Counted from the first letter of the stretch, positions 28,693 to 37,933 are shown. The stretch: DNA of 64,000 bases from an uncultured Granulosicoccaceae bacterium (GCA_937922675.1 CALAJN010000004.1:62001-126000); one strand, 5' to 3'. Notes: generated by a model from the sequence alone, not told the origin. A program made the numbers and translations.

Positions 28693-29388
28693 TCAGGCCT
28701 CCCTCAAGGTGCGTTGTTCGATACGTTTTTCATGCTCGCCCTGAATCAGGCGATGCACATAGATTCCCGGCAAATGAATACCGTCAGGGTCCAGTGAACC
28801 TGTCTCGACGATTTCCTCTACCTCGACCACACACACCTTGCCGCACATGGCTGCTGGCGGATTGAAGTTGCGGGCTGTTTTTCTGAACACCAGATTGCCG
28901 GTGGGGTCTGCTTTCCATGCCTTGACGATTGAGAGGTCTGCAAAGATGCCTTCCTCCAGGATATAGGTCTCGCCGTTGAACTCCTTGTGCTCCTTGCCCT
29001 CGGCGATCACGGTACCGACACCTGTGCGTGTGTAGAAGCCGGGGATGCCGCAGCCTGCGGATCGCATACGTTCAGCCAACGTCCCTTGCGGGTTGAACTC
29101 AAGCTCAAGCTCGCCTGCAAGATACTGACGCATGAACTCCGCGTTCTCGCCCACATAAGAGCTCATCATCTTTTTGACCTGACGCGTTTGCAACAGCATG
29201 CCGATACCGAAGTCATCGACCCCTGCATTGTTGGAGACGAAGGTCAGATCCTGGGTGCCCGCCTCCTTGATCCCCTGGAGCAGGAGTTCGGGGATACCGC
29301 ATAAACCGAAGCCGCCGGCCGCGATGAGCATGCCGTCATGCAGCAAGCCGTCAAGCGCTTGCGTTGCATTGTCAAAGACCTTGTTCAT
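28693..29388 (-). CDS. scoA: 3-oxoacid CoA-transferase subunit A
   Basis: A 231-aa partner of scoB. The CoA-binding GGFGLCGIPELL is at about 25-36, and TFVSNNAGVDDFGIGMLL and CGIPGFYTRTGVGT are typical of the alpha subunit. The two genes form their own leftward unit between the urate genes and the divergent ABC exporter. The ribosome binding site is weak. Confidence 0.92.
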   Translation of the reverse strand: MNKVFDNATQALDGLLHDGMLIAAGGFGLCGIPELLLQGIKEAGTQDLTFVSNNAGVDDFGIGMLLQTRQVKKMMSSYVGENAEFMRQYLAGELELEFNPQGTLAERMRSAGCGIPGFYTRTGVGTVIAEGKEHKEFNGETYILEEGIFADLSIVKAWKADPTGNLVFRKTARNFNPPAAMCGKVCVVEVEEIVETGSLDPDGIHLPGIYVHRLIQGEHEKRIEQRTLREA

Positions 29389-29529
29389 GAAAAGGTTGCC
29401 GCAGCCATGGATTCATGGCGGGATTATAACCGGTCTCTGTTTTGAGAATTATCGACACACGGATGCAGCCGCTCCTGTCGTGTCACCCTAGTAGGATCAT
29501 TGAGTCGAGGCGCGGGGGCAGGTACAGGC

Positions 29530-31407
29530 ATGAGAGGGCTTTTCCGTTATTTCACATCAGCTGCCTTGAATCTCGCTCGTCCGTATGCCGGCGAGGGGCC
29601 AGCTCCATCAGCACAAGTCTTTCGATACTTGTCGGCGCATGTTGAGCCACTGAAACGCGTATTGGGAATGAGCCTGATCGTGACGGTTTGTGCTGCTGCG
29701 ATCGATGTGTGGCTCATCAGCTACATCGGTAGACTGATCGATGTACTGGCTGCAAGTTCTGTTGATACCTTCTGGGAGGTGCACAGCACTTCTCTGCTTG
29801 CTGCTGCAGGCATGCTGCTGGTCCTGAAGCCCCTGTCGCAACTGGCACGTCACGCTGTCAATGACATTGGATTGCAGTGCAACGCAGCAACATTGGTCCG
29901 TTGGCGTGCTCATGATCACCTGTCAAAACAATCCGTTGGTTGGTTTCAGGAAGATCTCACGGGTCGTACTGCGAGTCGCCTCGTTGACATTGGCAACTAC
30001 GCTGGCGATGTCCTGTATCAGTTCGTCAACGCTATAGCGTTTGCCTGTGTGTACGTTATCGGCATTGTCGCCTTGATGTCGGATACCGATGTTCGCCTGG
30101 CTTTGCCATTGTTTGTCTGGTTCTTGATGTATTCAGGTGTACTCGCTTTGTTTATCCCGCGCATGATCAAGGCCCAGCAAGCCTTTCAAGGTGCAAAATC
30201 GGCTTTGACGGGCACGGTTGTGGATGGGTTTTCCAACATGGACACACTCAAGTTGTTCACAGACAGAGAGTTCATGGTCAGTGAGCACCGCGAGAAGCTT
30301 GAGAACACGCGCCAGGCCTTGTTCCGTACACGTCAGATAGGGGTGGCTCTTCGCAGCATTCTGTCGCTGCTGGAGGGCATCATGATGGTGGGCTTTGTGG
30401 GTTACGCCTTGTATTTATGGTCGAGTGGATCCACCACGATCGGTTTGATCGGCGCCTCGATCGCCTTGAGCCTGCGAATCACCACCATGGCAGAGTGGAT
30501 TTTCGATTCCCTGTGGGTGATCTTTTTGCGCGTAGGCAGTTTGCGGGAAGCCTTGAAAACCGTCGCTCAGCCGCTCGCGATCGCACATGATTCAACAGCG
30601 CCGAAGCTAGCAGTCAGCCAAGGCAAGATAGAGTTCAGGAATGTGAGCCATCACTACGGTATTCGCAGCGGAGGGCTTGAGCAGTTATCGCTGACTATCG
30701 AGCCGGGCGAAAAAGTGGGCCTGGTGGGCCGCTCCGGGGCTGGAAAGTCAACCTTGGTGAATCTGTTGTTGCGATTCTATGATGCTGAACAAGGCGAGAT
30801 AGCGATCGACGGTCAGGATATTCGGGAGGTGGACCAGGACAGCCTCCGTGCGGTCATCGGCATGGTCAGCCAACAGGCAGCTCTTCTGAATCGCTCGGTA
30901 CGTGACAATATAGCCTTGGGTCGTGAAGGCGTCGCGCAGCAAGACATCGAACGCGCAGCGCGCGAAGCCAGGGCACATGATTTCATCATGGGTTTGCAAG
31001 ACAACGCGGGCAGATGCGGATATGACGCCCATGTCGGTGAGCGCGGTATCAAGTTGTCAGGTGGTCAGCGTCAGCGTATCGCCTTGTCACGTGTGGTACT
31101 CAAGGGCGCGCCTCTGCTGATTCTGGATGAGGCGACCAGCGCGCTGGACAGTGAAGTAGAGGCTGAGATACAGCAGGCACTCGAAGGGGTCATGCAAGAC
31201 AAAACCGTCATCGCCATTGCCCATCGTCTATCCACGATTTCCAGAATGGACCGTATCGTGGTGATGGAAGGCGGGCGCATTGCCGAGCAGGGCCGCCATG
31301 AAGACCTGCTCAGACAGGATGGCTTGTACGCGCGTCTGTGGCAGCGACAGTCCGGCGGGTTTATCGGAGGTAGCGAGAGCCCCGATAAACCGCCCACGAC
31401 AGATTAA
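29530..31407 (+). CDS. ABC exporter, membrane domain fused to ATPase
   Basis: A 625-aa half-transporter of the MsbA/multidrug type, expected to work as a homodimer. Six helices occupy about 45-330. The ATPase follows: Walker A GRSGAGKST near 405, signature LSGGQRQR near 510, Walker B LLILDEATSALDSE near 530. ATG at 29530 is used; a TTG at 29500 with AGGA upstream would add ten residues. The substrate cannot be read from sequence. It is not in an obvious operon. Confidence 0.88.
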   Translation: MRGLFRYFTSAALNLARPYAGEGPAPSAQVFRYLSAHVEPLKRVLGMSLIVTVCAAAIDVWLISYIGRLIDVLAASSVDTFWEVHSTSLLAAAGMLLVLKPLSQLARHAVNDIGLQCNAATLVRWRAHDHLSKQSVGWFQEDLTGRTASRLVDIGNYAGDVLYQFVNAIAFACVYVIGIVALMSDTDVRLALPLFVWFLMYSGVLALFIPRMIKAQQAFQGAKSALTGTVVDGFSNMDTLKLFTDREFMVSEHREKLENTRQALFRTRQIGVALRSILSLLEGIMMVGFVGYALYLWSSGSTTIGLIGASIALSLRITTMAEWIFDSLWVIFLRVGSLREALKTVAQPLAIAHDSTAPKLAVSQGKIEFRNVSHHYGIRSGGLEQLSLTIEPGEKVGLVGRSGAGKSTLVNLLLRFYDAEQGEIAIDGQDIREVDQDSLRAVIGMVSQQAALLNRSVRDNIALGREGVAQQDIERAAREARAHDFIMGLQDNAGRCGYDAHVGERGIKLSGGQRQRIALSRVVLKGAPLLILDEATSALDSEVEAEIQQALEGVMQDKTVIAIAHRLSTISRMDRIVVMEGGRIAEQGRHEDLLRQDGLYARLWQRQSGGFIGGSESPDKPPTTD

Positions 31408-31458
31408 TGCGTAGAGACTGAAGCTCGGCATCTGACGCGCTGAGGCATCGCACATCCG

Positions 31459-33231
31459 TCACGCCTGACTCTCGTCCAGGGAGACCTGTTGATGCGTGCC
31501 TTGCCTTATGCGTATGTCATCTCTGACGAGCGCCTTGATTAGCGAGACGCCCATCAGGATCATCATGAAGGAAAACGGGATGGCCCCAATGATCATCGCT
31601 GACTGAATGGCGCTCAAGCCACCGGCCAGTAGCAGCGCTGCAATCACAGCGGTCAGAATCAGGCCCCACATGATGATGTGGTGCTTTGTGGCAGCAGACT
31701 GGGAGCCCCCGGCATTGATGGTGTTGACAACCAGTACCGCGGAGTCTGCAGAGGTAACGAGATAGGTCAGTAACAGCACAACGATCAGTACGGAGATGAT
31801 GCTTGCGGCTGCCGGCATCAGCACGTTGATGGTCTGGTAAAGCTGTGCGGTAAGACTCATGGCAAAGATACTGCCATCTGCCGAACCGTTCAATTCCAGA
31901 TCGATGGCGGTTCCTCCGAGAAGGGCAAACCACAGAAAGCACATCAACGACGGGGCGACTATCGAGCCGAGCACAAACTCCCTGATGCTTCGGTTTCTGG
32001 AAATACGCGCCAGAAAGATGCCAACAAATGGCGCAAAGGCAATCCACCAGGCCCAATAGAAAATGGACCACCAACCTTGCCACTCACCGGGGCTGCCTGC
32101 ACCGTCCGCAGGAAACACCTGAAACGTGATTGCCGGCAGGTGTATGAGGTAGTCAAACACACCGTAGCCAAGTATTTTCAGTGCAAACACGGTCGAGCCG
32201 AATATCGCGAAGAAGGCAAGCAGCGCAAACGAGAGCACCATATTGATATTGCTGAGCCACTTGATTCCCTTGCCGACACCAGACAAGGCAGACAGTGTGG
32301 AGCACACCATCACAACAGCCAATGCGACCAACATCGACGCTGTCGACGGTACCTGAGTACCCTCGGCATCGGTTGTCATCAGCCATTCGGCTCCGGTGAT
32401 GTTGAACAGTCCGGCAGAGAAGGAATCCAGGCCCAGCCCTATGGTCTGGCTTATTCCGAGAATGGTGGCGACCACTGCGGTTATGTCAACAAGGTGGCCT
32501 ATCGGTCCGGACAGGGTGCGTCCGAACAAGGGTGCAAGCGTCGAGCGAATGGTCAGTGGAAGACCGCGTGAGTAGGCGAAAAAGGCGAGCGATATTCCAA
32601 CTAGCGAGTAGCATGCCCACGCCCCCAGGCCCCAGTGCAAAAAGGAATACCGGTAGGTTGACGTAATCGCCGCCTCGGTGTTGGGTGCGATCAGGTCGGG
32701 AATCTCGGCCAGCGTCCCGGCGGCGACCTGTGCGTCATAGGTTGCCCATACCGTGCTGCCTTCGGCGATGGCAATGCCTGCAGCATCAAGGGTTGCCTGC
32801 AGCTCTGCAGCGCTCATCCTTATCATCGGGTTATCGCCGATGTGCCACATGGGCTCCCCGGTGGCGTAGCCAAGCATGCCGATGCCGATGCCGGCACCAA
32901 ACATCATCGAGAACCACGAAAAGTTGGAGAACTCGGGTTTGCCTCCATCACCGAGGACAATTTTGCCCCAGCGCGGATGCAGAGCAATGACGGCGCACAC
33001 CACGATAAAGAAGGCGACAGCGTACGTGTAGTAGTAGTTGAGGTTGTTGAATGACCAGGTCTTCATGGCGCCTAGCGCCTCACCGGCTCGCTCTGGAAAG
33101 AGCCCAGCCCAGACCACCACGCAGGCGATCGCGATTTTTGACACAAGCGCAACGATGCGATTGAAGTTGGTATAGAAGCCGCGGTCAGCGGTTTCGATCG
33201 CCAGCTCTTGCAGAGGTGGTTGAATAGCCAT
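31459..33231 (-). CDS. BCCT-family transporter (betaine/choline/carnitine or related)
   Basis: A 590-aa secondary transporter with about twelve hydrophobic helices. The family glycine-rich stretch FGAGIGIGMLGYATGEPMWH lies near 110-130 and the Trp-rich WWSIFYWAWWIAFAPFVGIF near 385-405. BCCT proteins bring in quaternary ammonium or sulfonium compounds using Na+ or H+. Choline, betaine, carnitine or DMSP are all possible. In a methylated-amine region, import of a TMA precursor would fit, but this is inference. An insert of about 60 residues between the first helices contains GTLAEIPDLIAPN. Confidence 0.88.
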   Translation of the reverse strand: MAIQPPLQELAIETADRGFYTNFNRIVALVSKIAIACVVVWAGLFPERAGEALGAMKTWSFNNLNYYYTYAVAFFIVVCAVIALHPRWGKIVLGDGGKPEFSNFSWFSMMFGAGIGIGMLGYATGEPMWHIGDNPMIRMSAAELQATLDAAGIAIAEGSTVWATYDAQVAAGTLAEIPDLIAPNTEAAITSTYRYSFLHWGLGAWACYSLVGISLAFFAYSRGLPLTIRSTLAPLFGRTLSGPIGHLVDITAVVATILGISQTIGLGLDSFSAGLFNITGAEWLMTTDAEGTQVPSTASMLVALAVVMVCSTLSALSGVGKGIKWLSNINMVLSFALLAFFAIFGSTVFALKILGYGVFDYLIHLPAITFQVFPADGAGSPGEWQGWWSIFYWAWWIAFAPFVGIFLARISRNRSIREFVLGSIVAPSLMCFLWFALLGGTAIDLELNGSADGSIFAMSLTAQLYQTINVLMPAAASIISVLIVVLLLTYLVTSADSAVLVVNTINAGGSQSAATKHHIIMWGLILTAVIAALLLAGGLSAIQSAMIIGAIPFSFMMILMGVSLIKALVRDDIRIRQGTHQQVSLDESQA

Positions 33232-33414
33232 CGGACTGATTCCCAGGTTGTCTATCGGACAGCAGTCAACTGCAACAGTGGTCTTATCGCCTTGCTTTCA
33301 CAGTAGACCTGCAATCTGGTCAGTATGTCAATGGGCTGGTAACAACCGTCGCCAAACCGAGAACAGCAGGCACTGTCCACGGCTACAACTGCGCTGCCCG
33401 GTTTGCGTAGCTAC

Positions 33415-34122
33415 TCAGCTTACAGTGACGTGCAAATCACCGACGCCGGCTACATGGCCGTGTAGTCGGTCACCCCGAGTTACCGGGCCCACACCGGATG
33501 GTGTGCCCGTCAGGATAACGTCCCCAGCCTGCAAGGTGAAAAGACGTGAGAGGATCGAGATCATTTCAGGCGTCTTCCAGATCATCTGATTCAGGTTGCC
33601 ACTCTGTTTGACCTCGTCATTGATCTTGAGCCAGATATCACCATCGTCCGGGTGTCCTACTTGCGATACCGGCATTATTGCTCCCGACGGTGCAGACATT
33701 TCGAAGGCCTTGCCAATCTCCCAGGGACGACCCAGCTTCTTCATCTCGCTCTGCAGATCTCGCCTTGTCATGTCCAGCGACACTCCGTAGCCGTAGACGC
33801 AATCCAGAGCGTCCTCGACAGCGATGTCCTCGCCGCCTGATTTGAGCGCTACCAATAGCTCGATCTCGTGATGAACATCCTGGCTCGCCTTGGGATAGGG
33901 AAACTCACTGGCGTCAGCGACAAGATTATCGGGGTTTTTCTGAAAGAAGAAGGGCGGTTCCTTGTCAGGATCATGCCCCATTTCAACTGCATGAGCTGCG
34001 TAGTTACGCCCGACGCAATAGACGCGATGAACGGGGAATAGCTCTGCCGTACCTGCCACGGACAAAGTGGCCTGAGCGGGTGGCGTCAATACATAGCCTT
34101 CAGCATCAGTACGGGCTGTCAT
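33415..34122 (-). CDS. fumarylacetoacetate hydrolase family protein (fumarylpyruvate hydrolase-like)
   Basis: A 235-aa FAH-fold enzyme. VHRVYCVGRNYAAHAVEMG near the N-terminus, HHEIELLVAL (metal-binding acids) and VILTGTPSGVGPVTRGD near the C-terminus are family motifs. The ATG at 34122 is chosen because AGGAGAGG lies 5 bp upstream; an upstream in-frame start lacks this. The short form resembles fumarylpyruvate or acylpyruvate hydrolases. A second FAH-family gene lies upstream on the same strand. The substrate is unknown. Confidence 0.87.
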   Translation of the reverse strand: MTARTDAEGYVLTPPAQATLSVAGTAELFPVHRVYCVGRNYAAHAVEMGHDPDKEPPFFFQKNPDNLVADASEFPYPKASQDVHHEIELLVALKSGGEDIAVEDALDCVYGYGVSLDMTRRDLQSEMKKLGRPWEIGKAFEMSAPSGAIMPVSQVGHPDDGDIWLKINDEVKQSGNLNQMIWKTPEMISILSRLFTLQAGDVILTGTPSGVGPVTRGDRLHGHVAGVGDLHVTVS

Positions 34123-34237
34123 CAGTGCCTCTCCTGTAGTTTTGGTGACGAATCCGAGCAGAATCAATTACTAGATCAATGCAGTGAATATCGCGTTTGC
34201 AATCCGATCAACAAAAGACACGTCGGGGTAGACATCC

Positions 34238-34387
34238 TCAAAACCTGCGCTTGCGCAGGATCAGGATGACATCCTGCAGCGCTACCACCTGGTTGCGCGC
34301 CTGGGTCTTGCCAACACCACCGAGTTGATCGACCGGCTCACGGCTTTCAGCGGCAGGACTTTCACTTGTGTTGGCTAGCGCTGTCAC
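34238..34387 (-). CDS. possible 49-aa small protein coupled to the FAH-family gene
   Basis: A short frame begins at a GTG that overlaps the upstream stop codon (GTGA) and ends in ILRKRRF. The final codons lie inside a terminator-like hairpin, so gene end and transcript end coincide. The N-terminal half is polar (TSESPAAESREPVD) and the C-terminal half is a possible amphipathic helix. I recognise no family. The stop-start overlap and the terminator position are the only support; it may be untranslated 3' sequence. Confidence 0.3.
   Translation of the reverse strand: MTALANTSESPAAESREPVDQLGGVGKTQARNQVVALQDVILILRKRRF
34240..34259 (-). terminator. candidate intrinsic terminator of the FAH-family gene
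   Basis: On the transcribed strand CCTGCGC-AA-GCGCAGG is followed by TTTT (34243 down to 34240). The stem has 7 perfect pairs with a very short loop. It lies 125 bp past the FAH-family stop and overlaps the end of the possible small ORF. Confidence 0.5.
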
Positions 34388-35331
34388 GACGCACCAACCG
34401 CTCGCCTGACAGTATTTTCGAGACTGCCGATGTTCTGTACCTCGCACACAACACGGTCTCCGTCTGCAAGAAAGCGAGGTGGATCCATTGCGTATCCGAC
34501 TCCAGACGGTGTGCCGGTTGCGATCATATCGCCAGCTTCAAGCGTAAGCCCCTCAGACAACGAAGCGATCAGGGTAGGGATGTCAAAGATCATGGCGTTG
34601 GTGTTGCCATCCTGGCGCCACTCCCCGTTGACTGACAAGCGAATCGACAATTCATGTGGATCGGGTATGGCATCAGCTGTGACCAGCCAGGGGCCTGTTG
34701 GGCAAGATCCATCGAGACTTTTGCCCTTGAAATACTGGCCGCCGTGTCGGCGCTGAATGTCGCGTGCAGTCACATCGTTGATGATGGTGTAGCCAAAGAC
34801 GTGATTCATGGCTTCGGACTTGGCGATGTTGCGCCCCGCCTTGCCGATTACAACGGTCAGCTCCACTTCGTAGTCGATTGACTCGGAGACCTCCGGAAAC
34901 AAGGGAATGTCTGCGCCGTGGCCTATAACGGCAGTAGGAGGCTTGGTGAAGTACACCGGATATTCAGTCACACCGACCTTCTGCTTCTGTGCTCGATCCC
35001 CCTCGGCTATGTGCTCAGCATAGTTGCGCCCAACACAAAAGACGTTCTTGTTCGGGTTTGGCAAAGGCGCTAGAAAGGTGGCGTTGGCCAGAGAGTGTCT
35101 CGCACTGCCTGGTGTGTCTGTGCCAGAGTTGGCATTTTCGATGAGCGCCTGAACTGCCTCGACGGCAGTCTGGCCGCAAGCCACAATAGAGTGTAGTGAG
35201 TTGCTGCGCAGAGCGTCTCCAGCTTCTCCTGCCACGTTTGCCGCTGCTGCCGCTATATCGAGAACCGATCCATCTTCAAGTCGAACAACAGCTGTTGGAT
35301 TGCCGTTGACGACGATAGTGCCAAGATGCAT
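34384..35331 (-). CDS. fumarylacetoacetate hydrolase family protein
   Basis: A 315-aa FAH-fold enzyme with a longer N-terminal domain than its neighbour. Motifs are NVFCVGRNYAEHIAEGD, SIDYEVELTVVIGKAGRNI (metal acids), YTIINDVTARDIQRRHGGQ and MIATGTPSGVGYAMDPP. Relatives include 2-hydroxyhepta-2,4-diene-1,7-dioate isomerases and ureidoglycolate-lyase-like FAH proteins. AGGAG lies 10 bp before the ATG and a candidate promoter lies about 70 bp upstream. With the other FAH gene and the BCCT transporter it may serve breakdown of an imported compound; the substrate is not evident. Confidence 0.87.
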   Translation of the reverse strand: MHLGTIVVNGNPTAVVRLEDGSVLDIAAAAANVAGEAGDALRSNSLHSIVACGQTAVEAVQALIENANSGTDTPGSARHSLANATFLAPLPNPNKNVFCVGRNYAEHIAEGDRAQKQKVGVTEYPVYFTKPPTAVIGHGADIPLFPEVSESIDYEVELTVVIGKAGRNIAKSEAMNHVFGYTIINDVTARDIQRRHGGQYFKGKSLDGSCPTGPWLVTADAIPDPHELSIRLSVNGEWRQDGNTNAMIFDIPTLIASLSEGLTLEAGDMIATGTPSGVGYAMDPPRFLADGDRVVCEVQNIGSLENTVRRAVGAS

Positions 35332-35797
35332 GGGGTGTAGTCTCCTGACGGGGCGTTGATGTGATCACTGTTGTCGATGTTCGCGGCGGTTGTCTTTTCA
35401 CAACTATACTTCTCGCAAGATCAATAAAGCAACGCTCGATGATTTCACCTCATTGAGTACGAGTGCACCCAAATTGGCTTGATGTTGCACTGCGGTGATG
35501 CCCTCGCGTTAGCGTTCGGCATGACGGTTGAGTGCGTTGAGCGAGGGTGTGCATCCGTCGGTAGCTATGCGCCGGGGTGATTGCATGACCAACAGAGCGA
35601 AGTGCCCACAGAACGCTCTTGCCGACGCGGCGGCGCAAGCCTCTGATGGACATGCTTGCATAACAAGAGGTGATGCCTGCCCTTGCGGCGCGGTGAATAG
35701 CAAAATAGCTCGGACTGCGTCAGTGACTCTCAAGGTTTCGAGAATCTGTGGACGGCCCCCGAGCTATCATGTGGCGTCCACTTACGTCGAGCTACCC
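35332..35797. other. 466-bp intergenic region between FAH-family and GST-like genes
   Basis: This gap separates divergent genes. It holds a minus-strand promoter candidate at 35403-35432 and a long-range inverted repeat (CCCTCGC at 35501-35507 and GCGAGGG at 35541-35547, 33-nt loop). An open frame upstream of and continuous with the GST gene spans 35528-35797, but its Cys/Arg-rich translation looks non-coding. I see no other gene here. Confidence 0.5.
35403..35432 (-). promoter_or_regulatory. candidate promoter for the FAH-family gene
   Basis: Reading leftwards, TTGCTT (35432-35427), an 18-bp spacer, then TATAGT (35408-35403; five of six matches to the -10 consensus). The leader would be about 65 nt. 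Seen by eye only. Confidence 0.4.
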
Positions 35798-36730
35798 ATG
35801 ACAGACCTGATTCTGCACCACTACCCCCCGTCTCCTGTGTCCGAGAAGATTCGCGCAACCTTGGGCGTCAAGGGCCTCGCATGGCACTCGGTTGAGCAAA
35901 ACCGCCTACCGGATCGCCCGGAACTATTCGCCATGACAGGCGGCTACCGGCGCATACCGGTACTGCAATCGGGGGCGGACATCTACTGTGATACGCAGCT
36001 GATCTTCCGCGAGCTCGAGGTGCGAGCGCCGCAGCCGAGCCTGTTTCCGCCGGAGCATGCCGGACTGGGTTTTGCCTTGTCCCGCTGGATTGATGGGGAG
36101 TTGTTTGAACTGTGTGTCCGTGTCGCGTTTGCGCCGGTTGCGGATCAACTCCCCGCGGCATTGATAGCTGATCGGACGCGCTTGTACTTCGGGCCTGATG
36201 GCGACATGGCCAGGGAGGCCGCTGATCTGCCTCACACCCTGTCGCAGCTGCGCACTCAGCTGGGTTGGCTCGAGCAGCGTCTGGTAGCCGGTGGTAGCGA
36301 CTTTCTCCTGGGCCCCAAGGTCGGGCATGCGGATCTGCTCGCGTGGTATTGCTATTGGTTTGTGCGCGGTCGCTACGGCGACAGTGATGCCTTTCTTGCC
36401 CCGTTCCCGGCACTTGCTGCCTGGGCGGGACGGATGGAGGCGTTTGGTCACGGTGACAGTGCCGACATGACGCCGGCTGATGCCTTGGCGGTGGCAAAGG
36501 GGGCGGAGCCTGAGTCTGCCTGCGATGTGGACTCGACTGATCCGCTTGGCCTTGAGGCGGGAGCCGAGGTATCGGTCATTCCGATGTCAAAAAACGATGT
36601 CGAAAAACCCGTGCGCGGAGTGCTGCGAGGCTTGAGCGCAGAGCGAGTATCGGTGGCGCGTGAGGATCAGGCCTGCGGTGAGGTTATGGTGCATTTTCCG
36701 AGAGTGGGCTACCGGGTTTCTGCTGCCTGA
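35798..36730 (+). CDS. glutathione S-transferase-like protein with C-terminal extension
   Basis: A 310-aa protein starting MTDLILHHYPPSPVSEKIR, the thioredoxin-fold N-terminus of GSTs with Ser in the active-site position. The GST helical domain runs to about 220 (GPKVGHADLLAWYCYWFV). About 80 more residues follow, with EVSVIPMSKNDVEKPVRGVLRG; this segment resembles no GST part that I know and is absent from ordinary 200-220-aa GSTs. The ATG is chosen because conserved sequence begins there. The gene stands alone and ends in a strong hairpin shared with the convergent gene. Confidence 0.8.
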   Translation: MTDLILHHYPPSPVSEKIRATLGVKGLAWHSVEQNRLPDRPELFAMTGGYRRIPVLQSGADIYCDTQLIFRELEVRAPQPSLFPPEHAGLGFALSRWIDGELFELCVRVAFAPVADQLPAALIADRTRLYFGPDGDMAREAADLPHTLSQLRTQLGWLEQRLVAGGSDFLLGPKVGHADLLAWYCYWFVRGRYGDSDAFLAPFPALAAWAGRMEAFGHGDSADMTPADALAVAKGAEPESACDVDSTDPLGLEAGAEVSVIPMSKNDVEKPVRGVLRGLSAERVSVAREDQACGEVMVHFPRVGYRVSAA

Positions 36731-36757
36731 CCCGCAGCGCCTGTGTTTTCTGATCGT

Positions 36758-36788
36758 GACCGACCCGGGCACACTCCCCGGGTCGGTC
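36758..36788. terminator. strong bidirectional hairpin between convergent genes
   Basis: GACCGACCCGGG (36758-36769) pairs perfectly with CCCGGGTCGGTC (36777-36788) across a 7-nt loop. Twelve GC-rich pairs lie 27 bp past one stop and 14 bp past the other. There is no U-tract, so full intrinsic termination is uncertain, but placement fits a shared 3' end. Confidence 0.65.
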
Positions 36789-36802
36789 GTGAGTCAGTGG
36801 TC

Positions 36803-37933
36803 TCAGCCGCGTAGCAAGGTGCCGGCTACCTGATTGGGAAAATAGTCCTCGCAGGTGCCCTCGCGATACACGTCCCCGGTGGCGCAATGCAGTCCGCCCC
36901 CGAAAGGATAGGCGTCCCGGAACGGCACCGGTATGACGTTCATGCCTAGCTTGTCCATCTGGTCCTGCTGATAAACCTCACTGGCCTCCACAACCACCGT
37001 CTTGTGATCGATGATCAGGCAGTTCATGGACAGCCAGATGCTGGAGTAGCAGAGCGGTGGCGGCTGATTATGAGAGGGGGGCGCTGCGTCAATGATCTCC
37101 CAGTCGTTGGCCTCGAATATCTTGCGCTGCGACTCCGGCAACTTGCGATTGGGATTGTTGATGATAAGGCCCGGGCGCAGAGGTACAAAGGTCGCATCAA
37201 TATGGATCGGGTAGGGGTCACCGGGGAAGTTCACTGCATGTACACGGTGATCAGGAAAGTGACGTTGCAACCACTCCATGCCGCGGCGGTTGGTGGTCAG
37301 ACCGTGCTGCACAAACAAGTCCTTGCCAAGGCGGCACACATCGGCAGCGTCGAACAAGGGCTCGTGTTCTGTGGTGACAAAATCGAGCGCTGCCGTGCGC
37401 CGCAGGCGCTCATCGATGCTTATCTCGTCAAAGTAGCCCGCCTGGTAGGACCGCTCATCGAGACGAGGCCTCGGCGCCTGCTCCCATCTGAAGTTGGGAT
37501 CCTCATCAAAATAGCGTTGCATCAGGTCGTGATACGCAAGGTACTCGAAGTAGCGACATCTGAACGACATCGGTGCTGACAGAATCTCGCTGCCGATGGT
37601 GAGCAGCACATCGCGCGGCGGCATGCAGCCAAACTGACTTGCGGTAGAAAAATCCGGCGTATTGACCGCCTGGTTCCACTGTATCGGTGTGGGCCGGTCG
37701 ACAGTGATCCCGCGCTCTTCAAGCGTCTTGGCCAGATGGTCCAGCTGCTGGTTAGCCTTCTCCACGGTCTCGAGTGGGCGCGGACCCCACATGCCTCGCA
37801 TGTCGCTGTCTTCGGGTACCTTGGCCTCTGTTGCTGGCTCACTGGGTGGAATACAGGTGTGGTCAGCTCGGCCGACGATGACGTGTTTCAGTGGATCAAA
37901 TTCATTCCACGAATTGACGATGGTCTTGCTCAT
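36803..37933 (-). CDS. glycine amidinotransferase-like protein (AGAT/StrB family)
   Basis: Such enzymes move the amidino group from arginine to an amine such as glycine. The 376-aa sequence follows vertebrate AGAT closely: LFDAADVCRLGKDLFVQ (catalytic-type Asp198), PIHIDATFVPLRPGLI (His244, Asp246), SSIWLSMNCLIIDHKTVVVE, and FGGGLHCATGDVYREG (catalytic Cys350). All three catalytic residues are present, so it should be active. The acceptor could be glycine (guanidinoacetate), serine, or a secondary-metabolite amine; no biosynthetic cluster is adjacent. Its ATG overlaps the ygiQ stop by one base (TAATG), so it is translated in tandem with ygiQ. Confidence 0.88.
   Translation of the reverse strand: MSKTIVNSWNEFDPLKHVIVGRADHTCIPPSEPATEAKVPEDSDMRGMWGPRPLETVEKANQQLDHLAKTLEERGITVDRPTPIQWNQAVNTPDFSTASQFGCMPPRDVLLTIGSEILSAPMSFRCRYFEYLAYHDLMQRYFDEDPNFRWEQAPRPRLDERSYQAGYFDEISIDERLRRTAALDFVTTEHEPLFDAADVCRLGKDLFVQHGLTTNRRGMEWLQRHFPDHRVHAVNFPGDPYPIHIDATFVPLRPGLIINNPNRKLPESQRKIFEANDWEIIDAAPPSHNQPPPLCYSSIWLSMNCLIIDHKTVVVEASEVYQQDQMDKLGMNVIPVPFRDAYPFGGGLHCATGDVYREGTCEDYFPNQVAGTLLRG

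Noticed and set aside
35528-35797. Upstream in-frame extension of the GST-like gene
   Set aside because: The translation is Cys/Arg/Ala-rich and unlike any GST; conserved sequence begins at the ATG at 35798.
35868-36497. 209-codon leftward frame
   Set aside because: Antisense to the GST-like gene; Pro/Arg/His-rich with no family motif.
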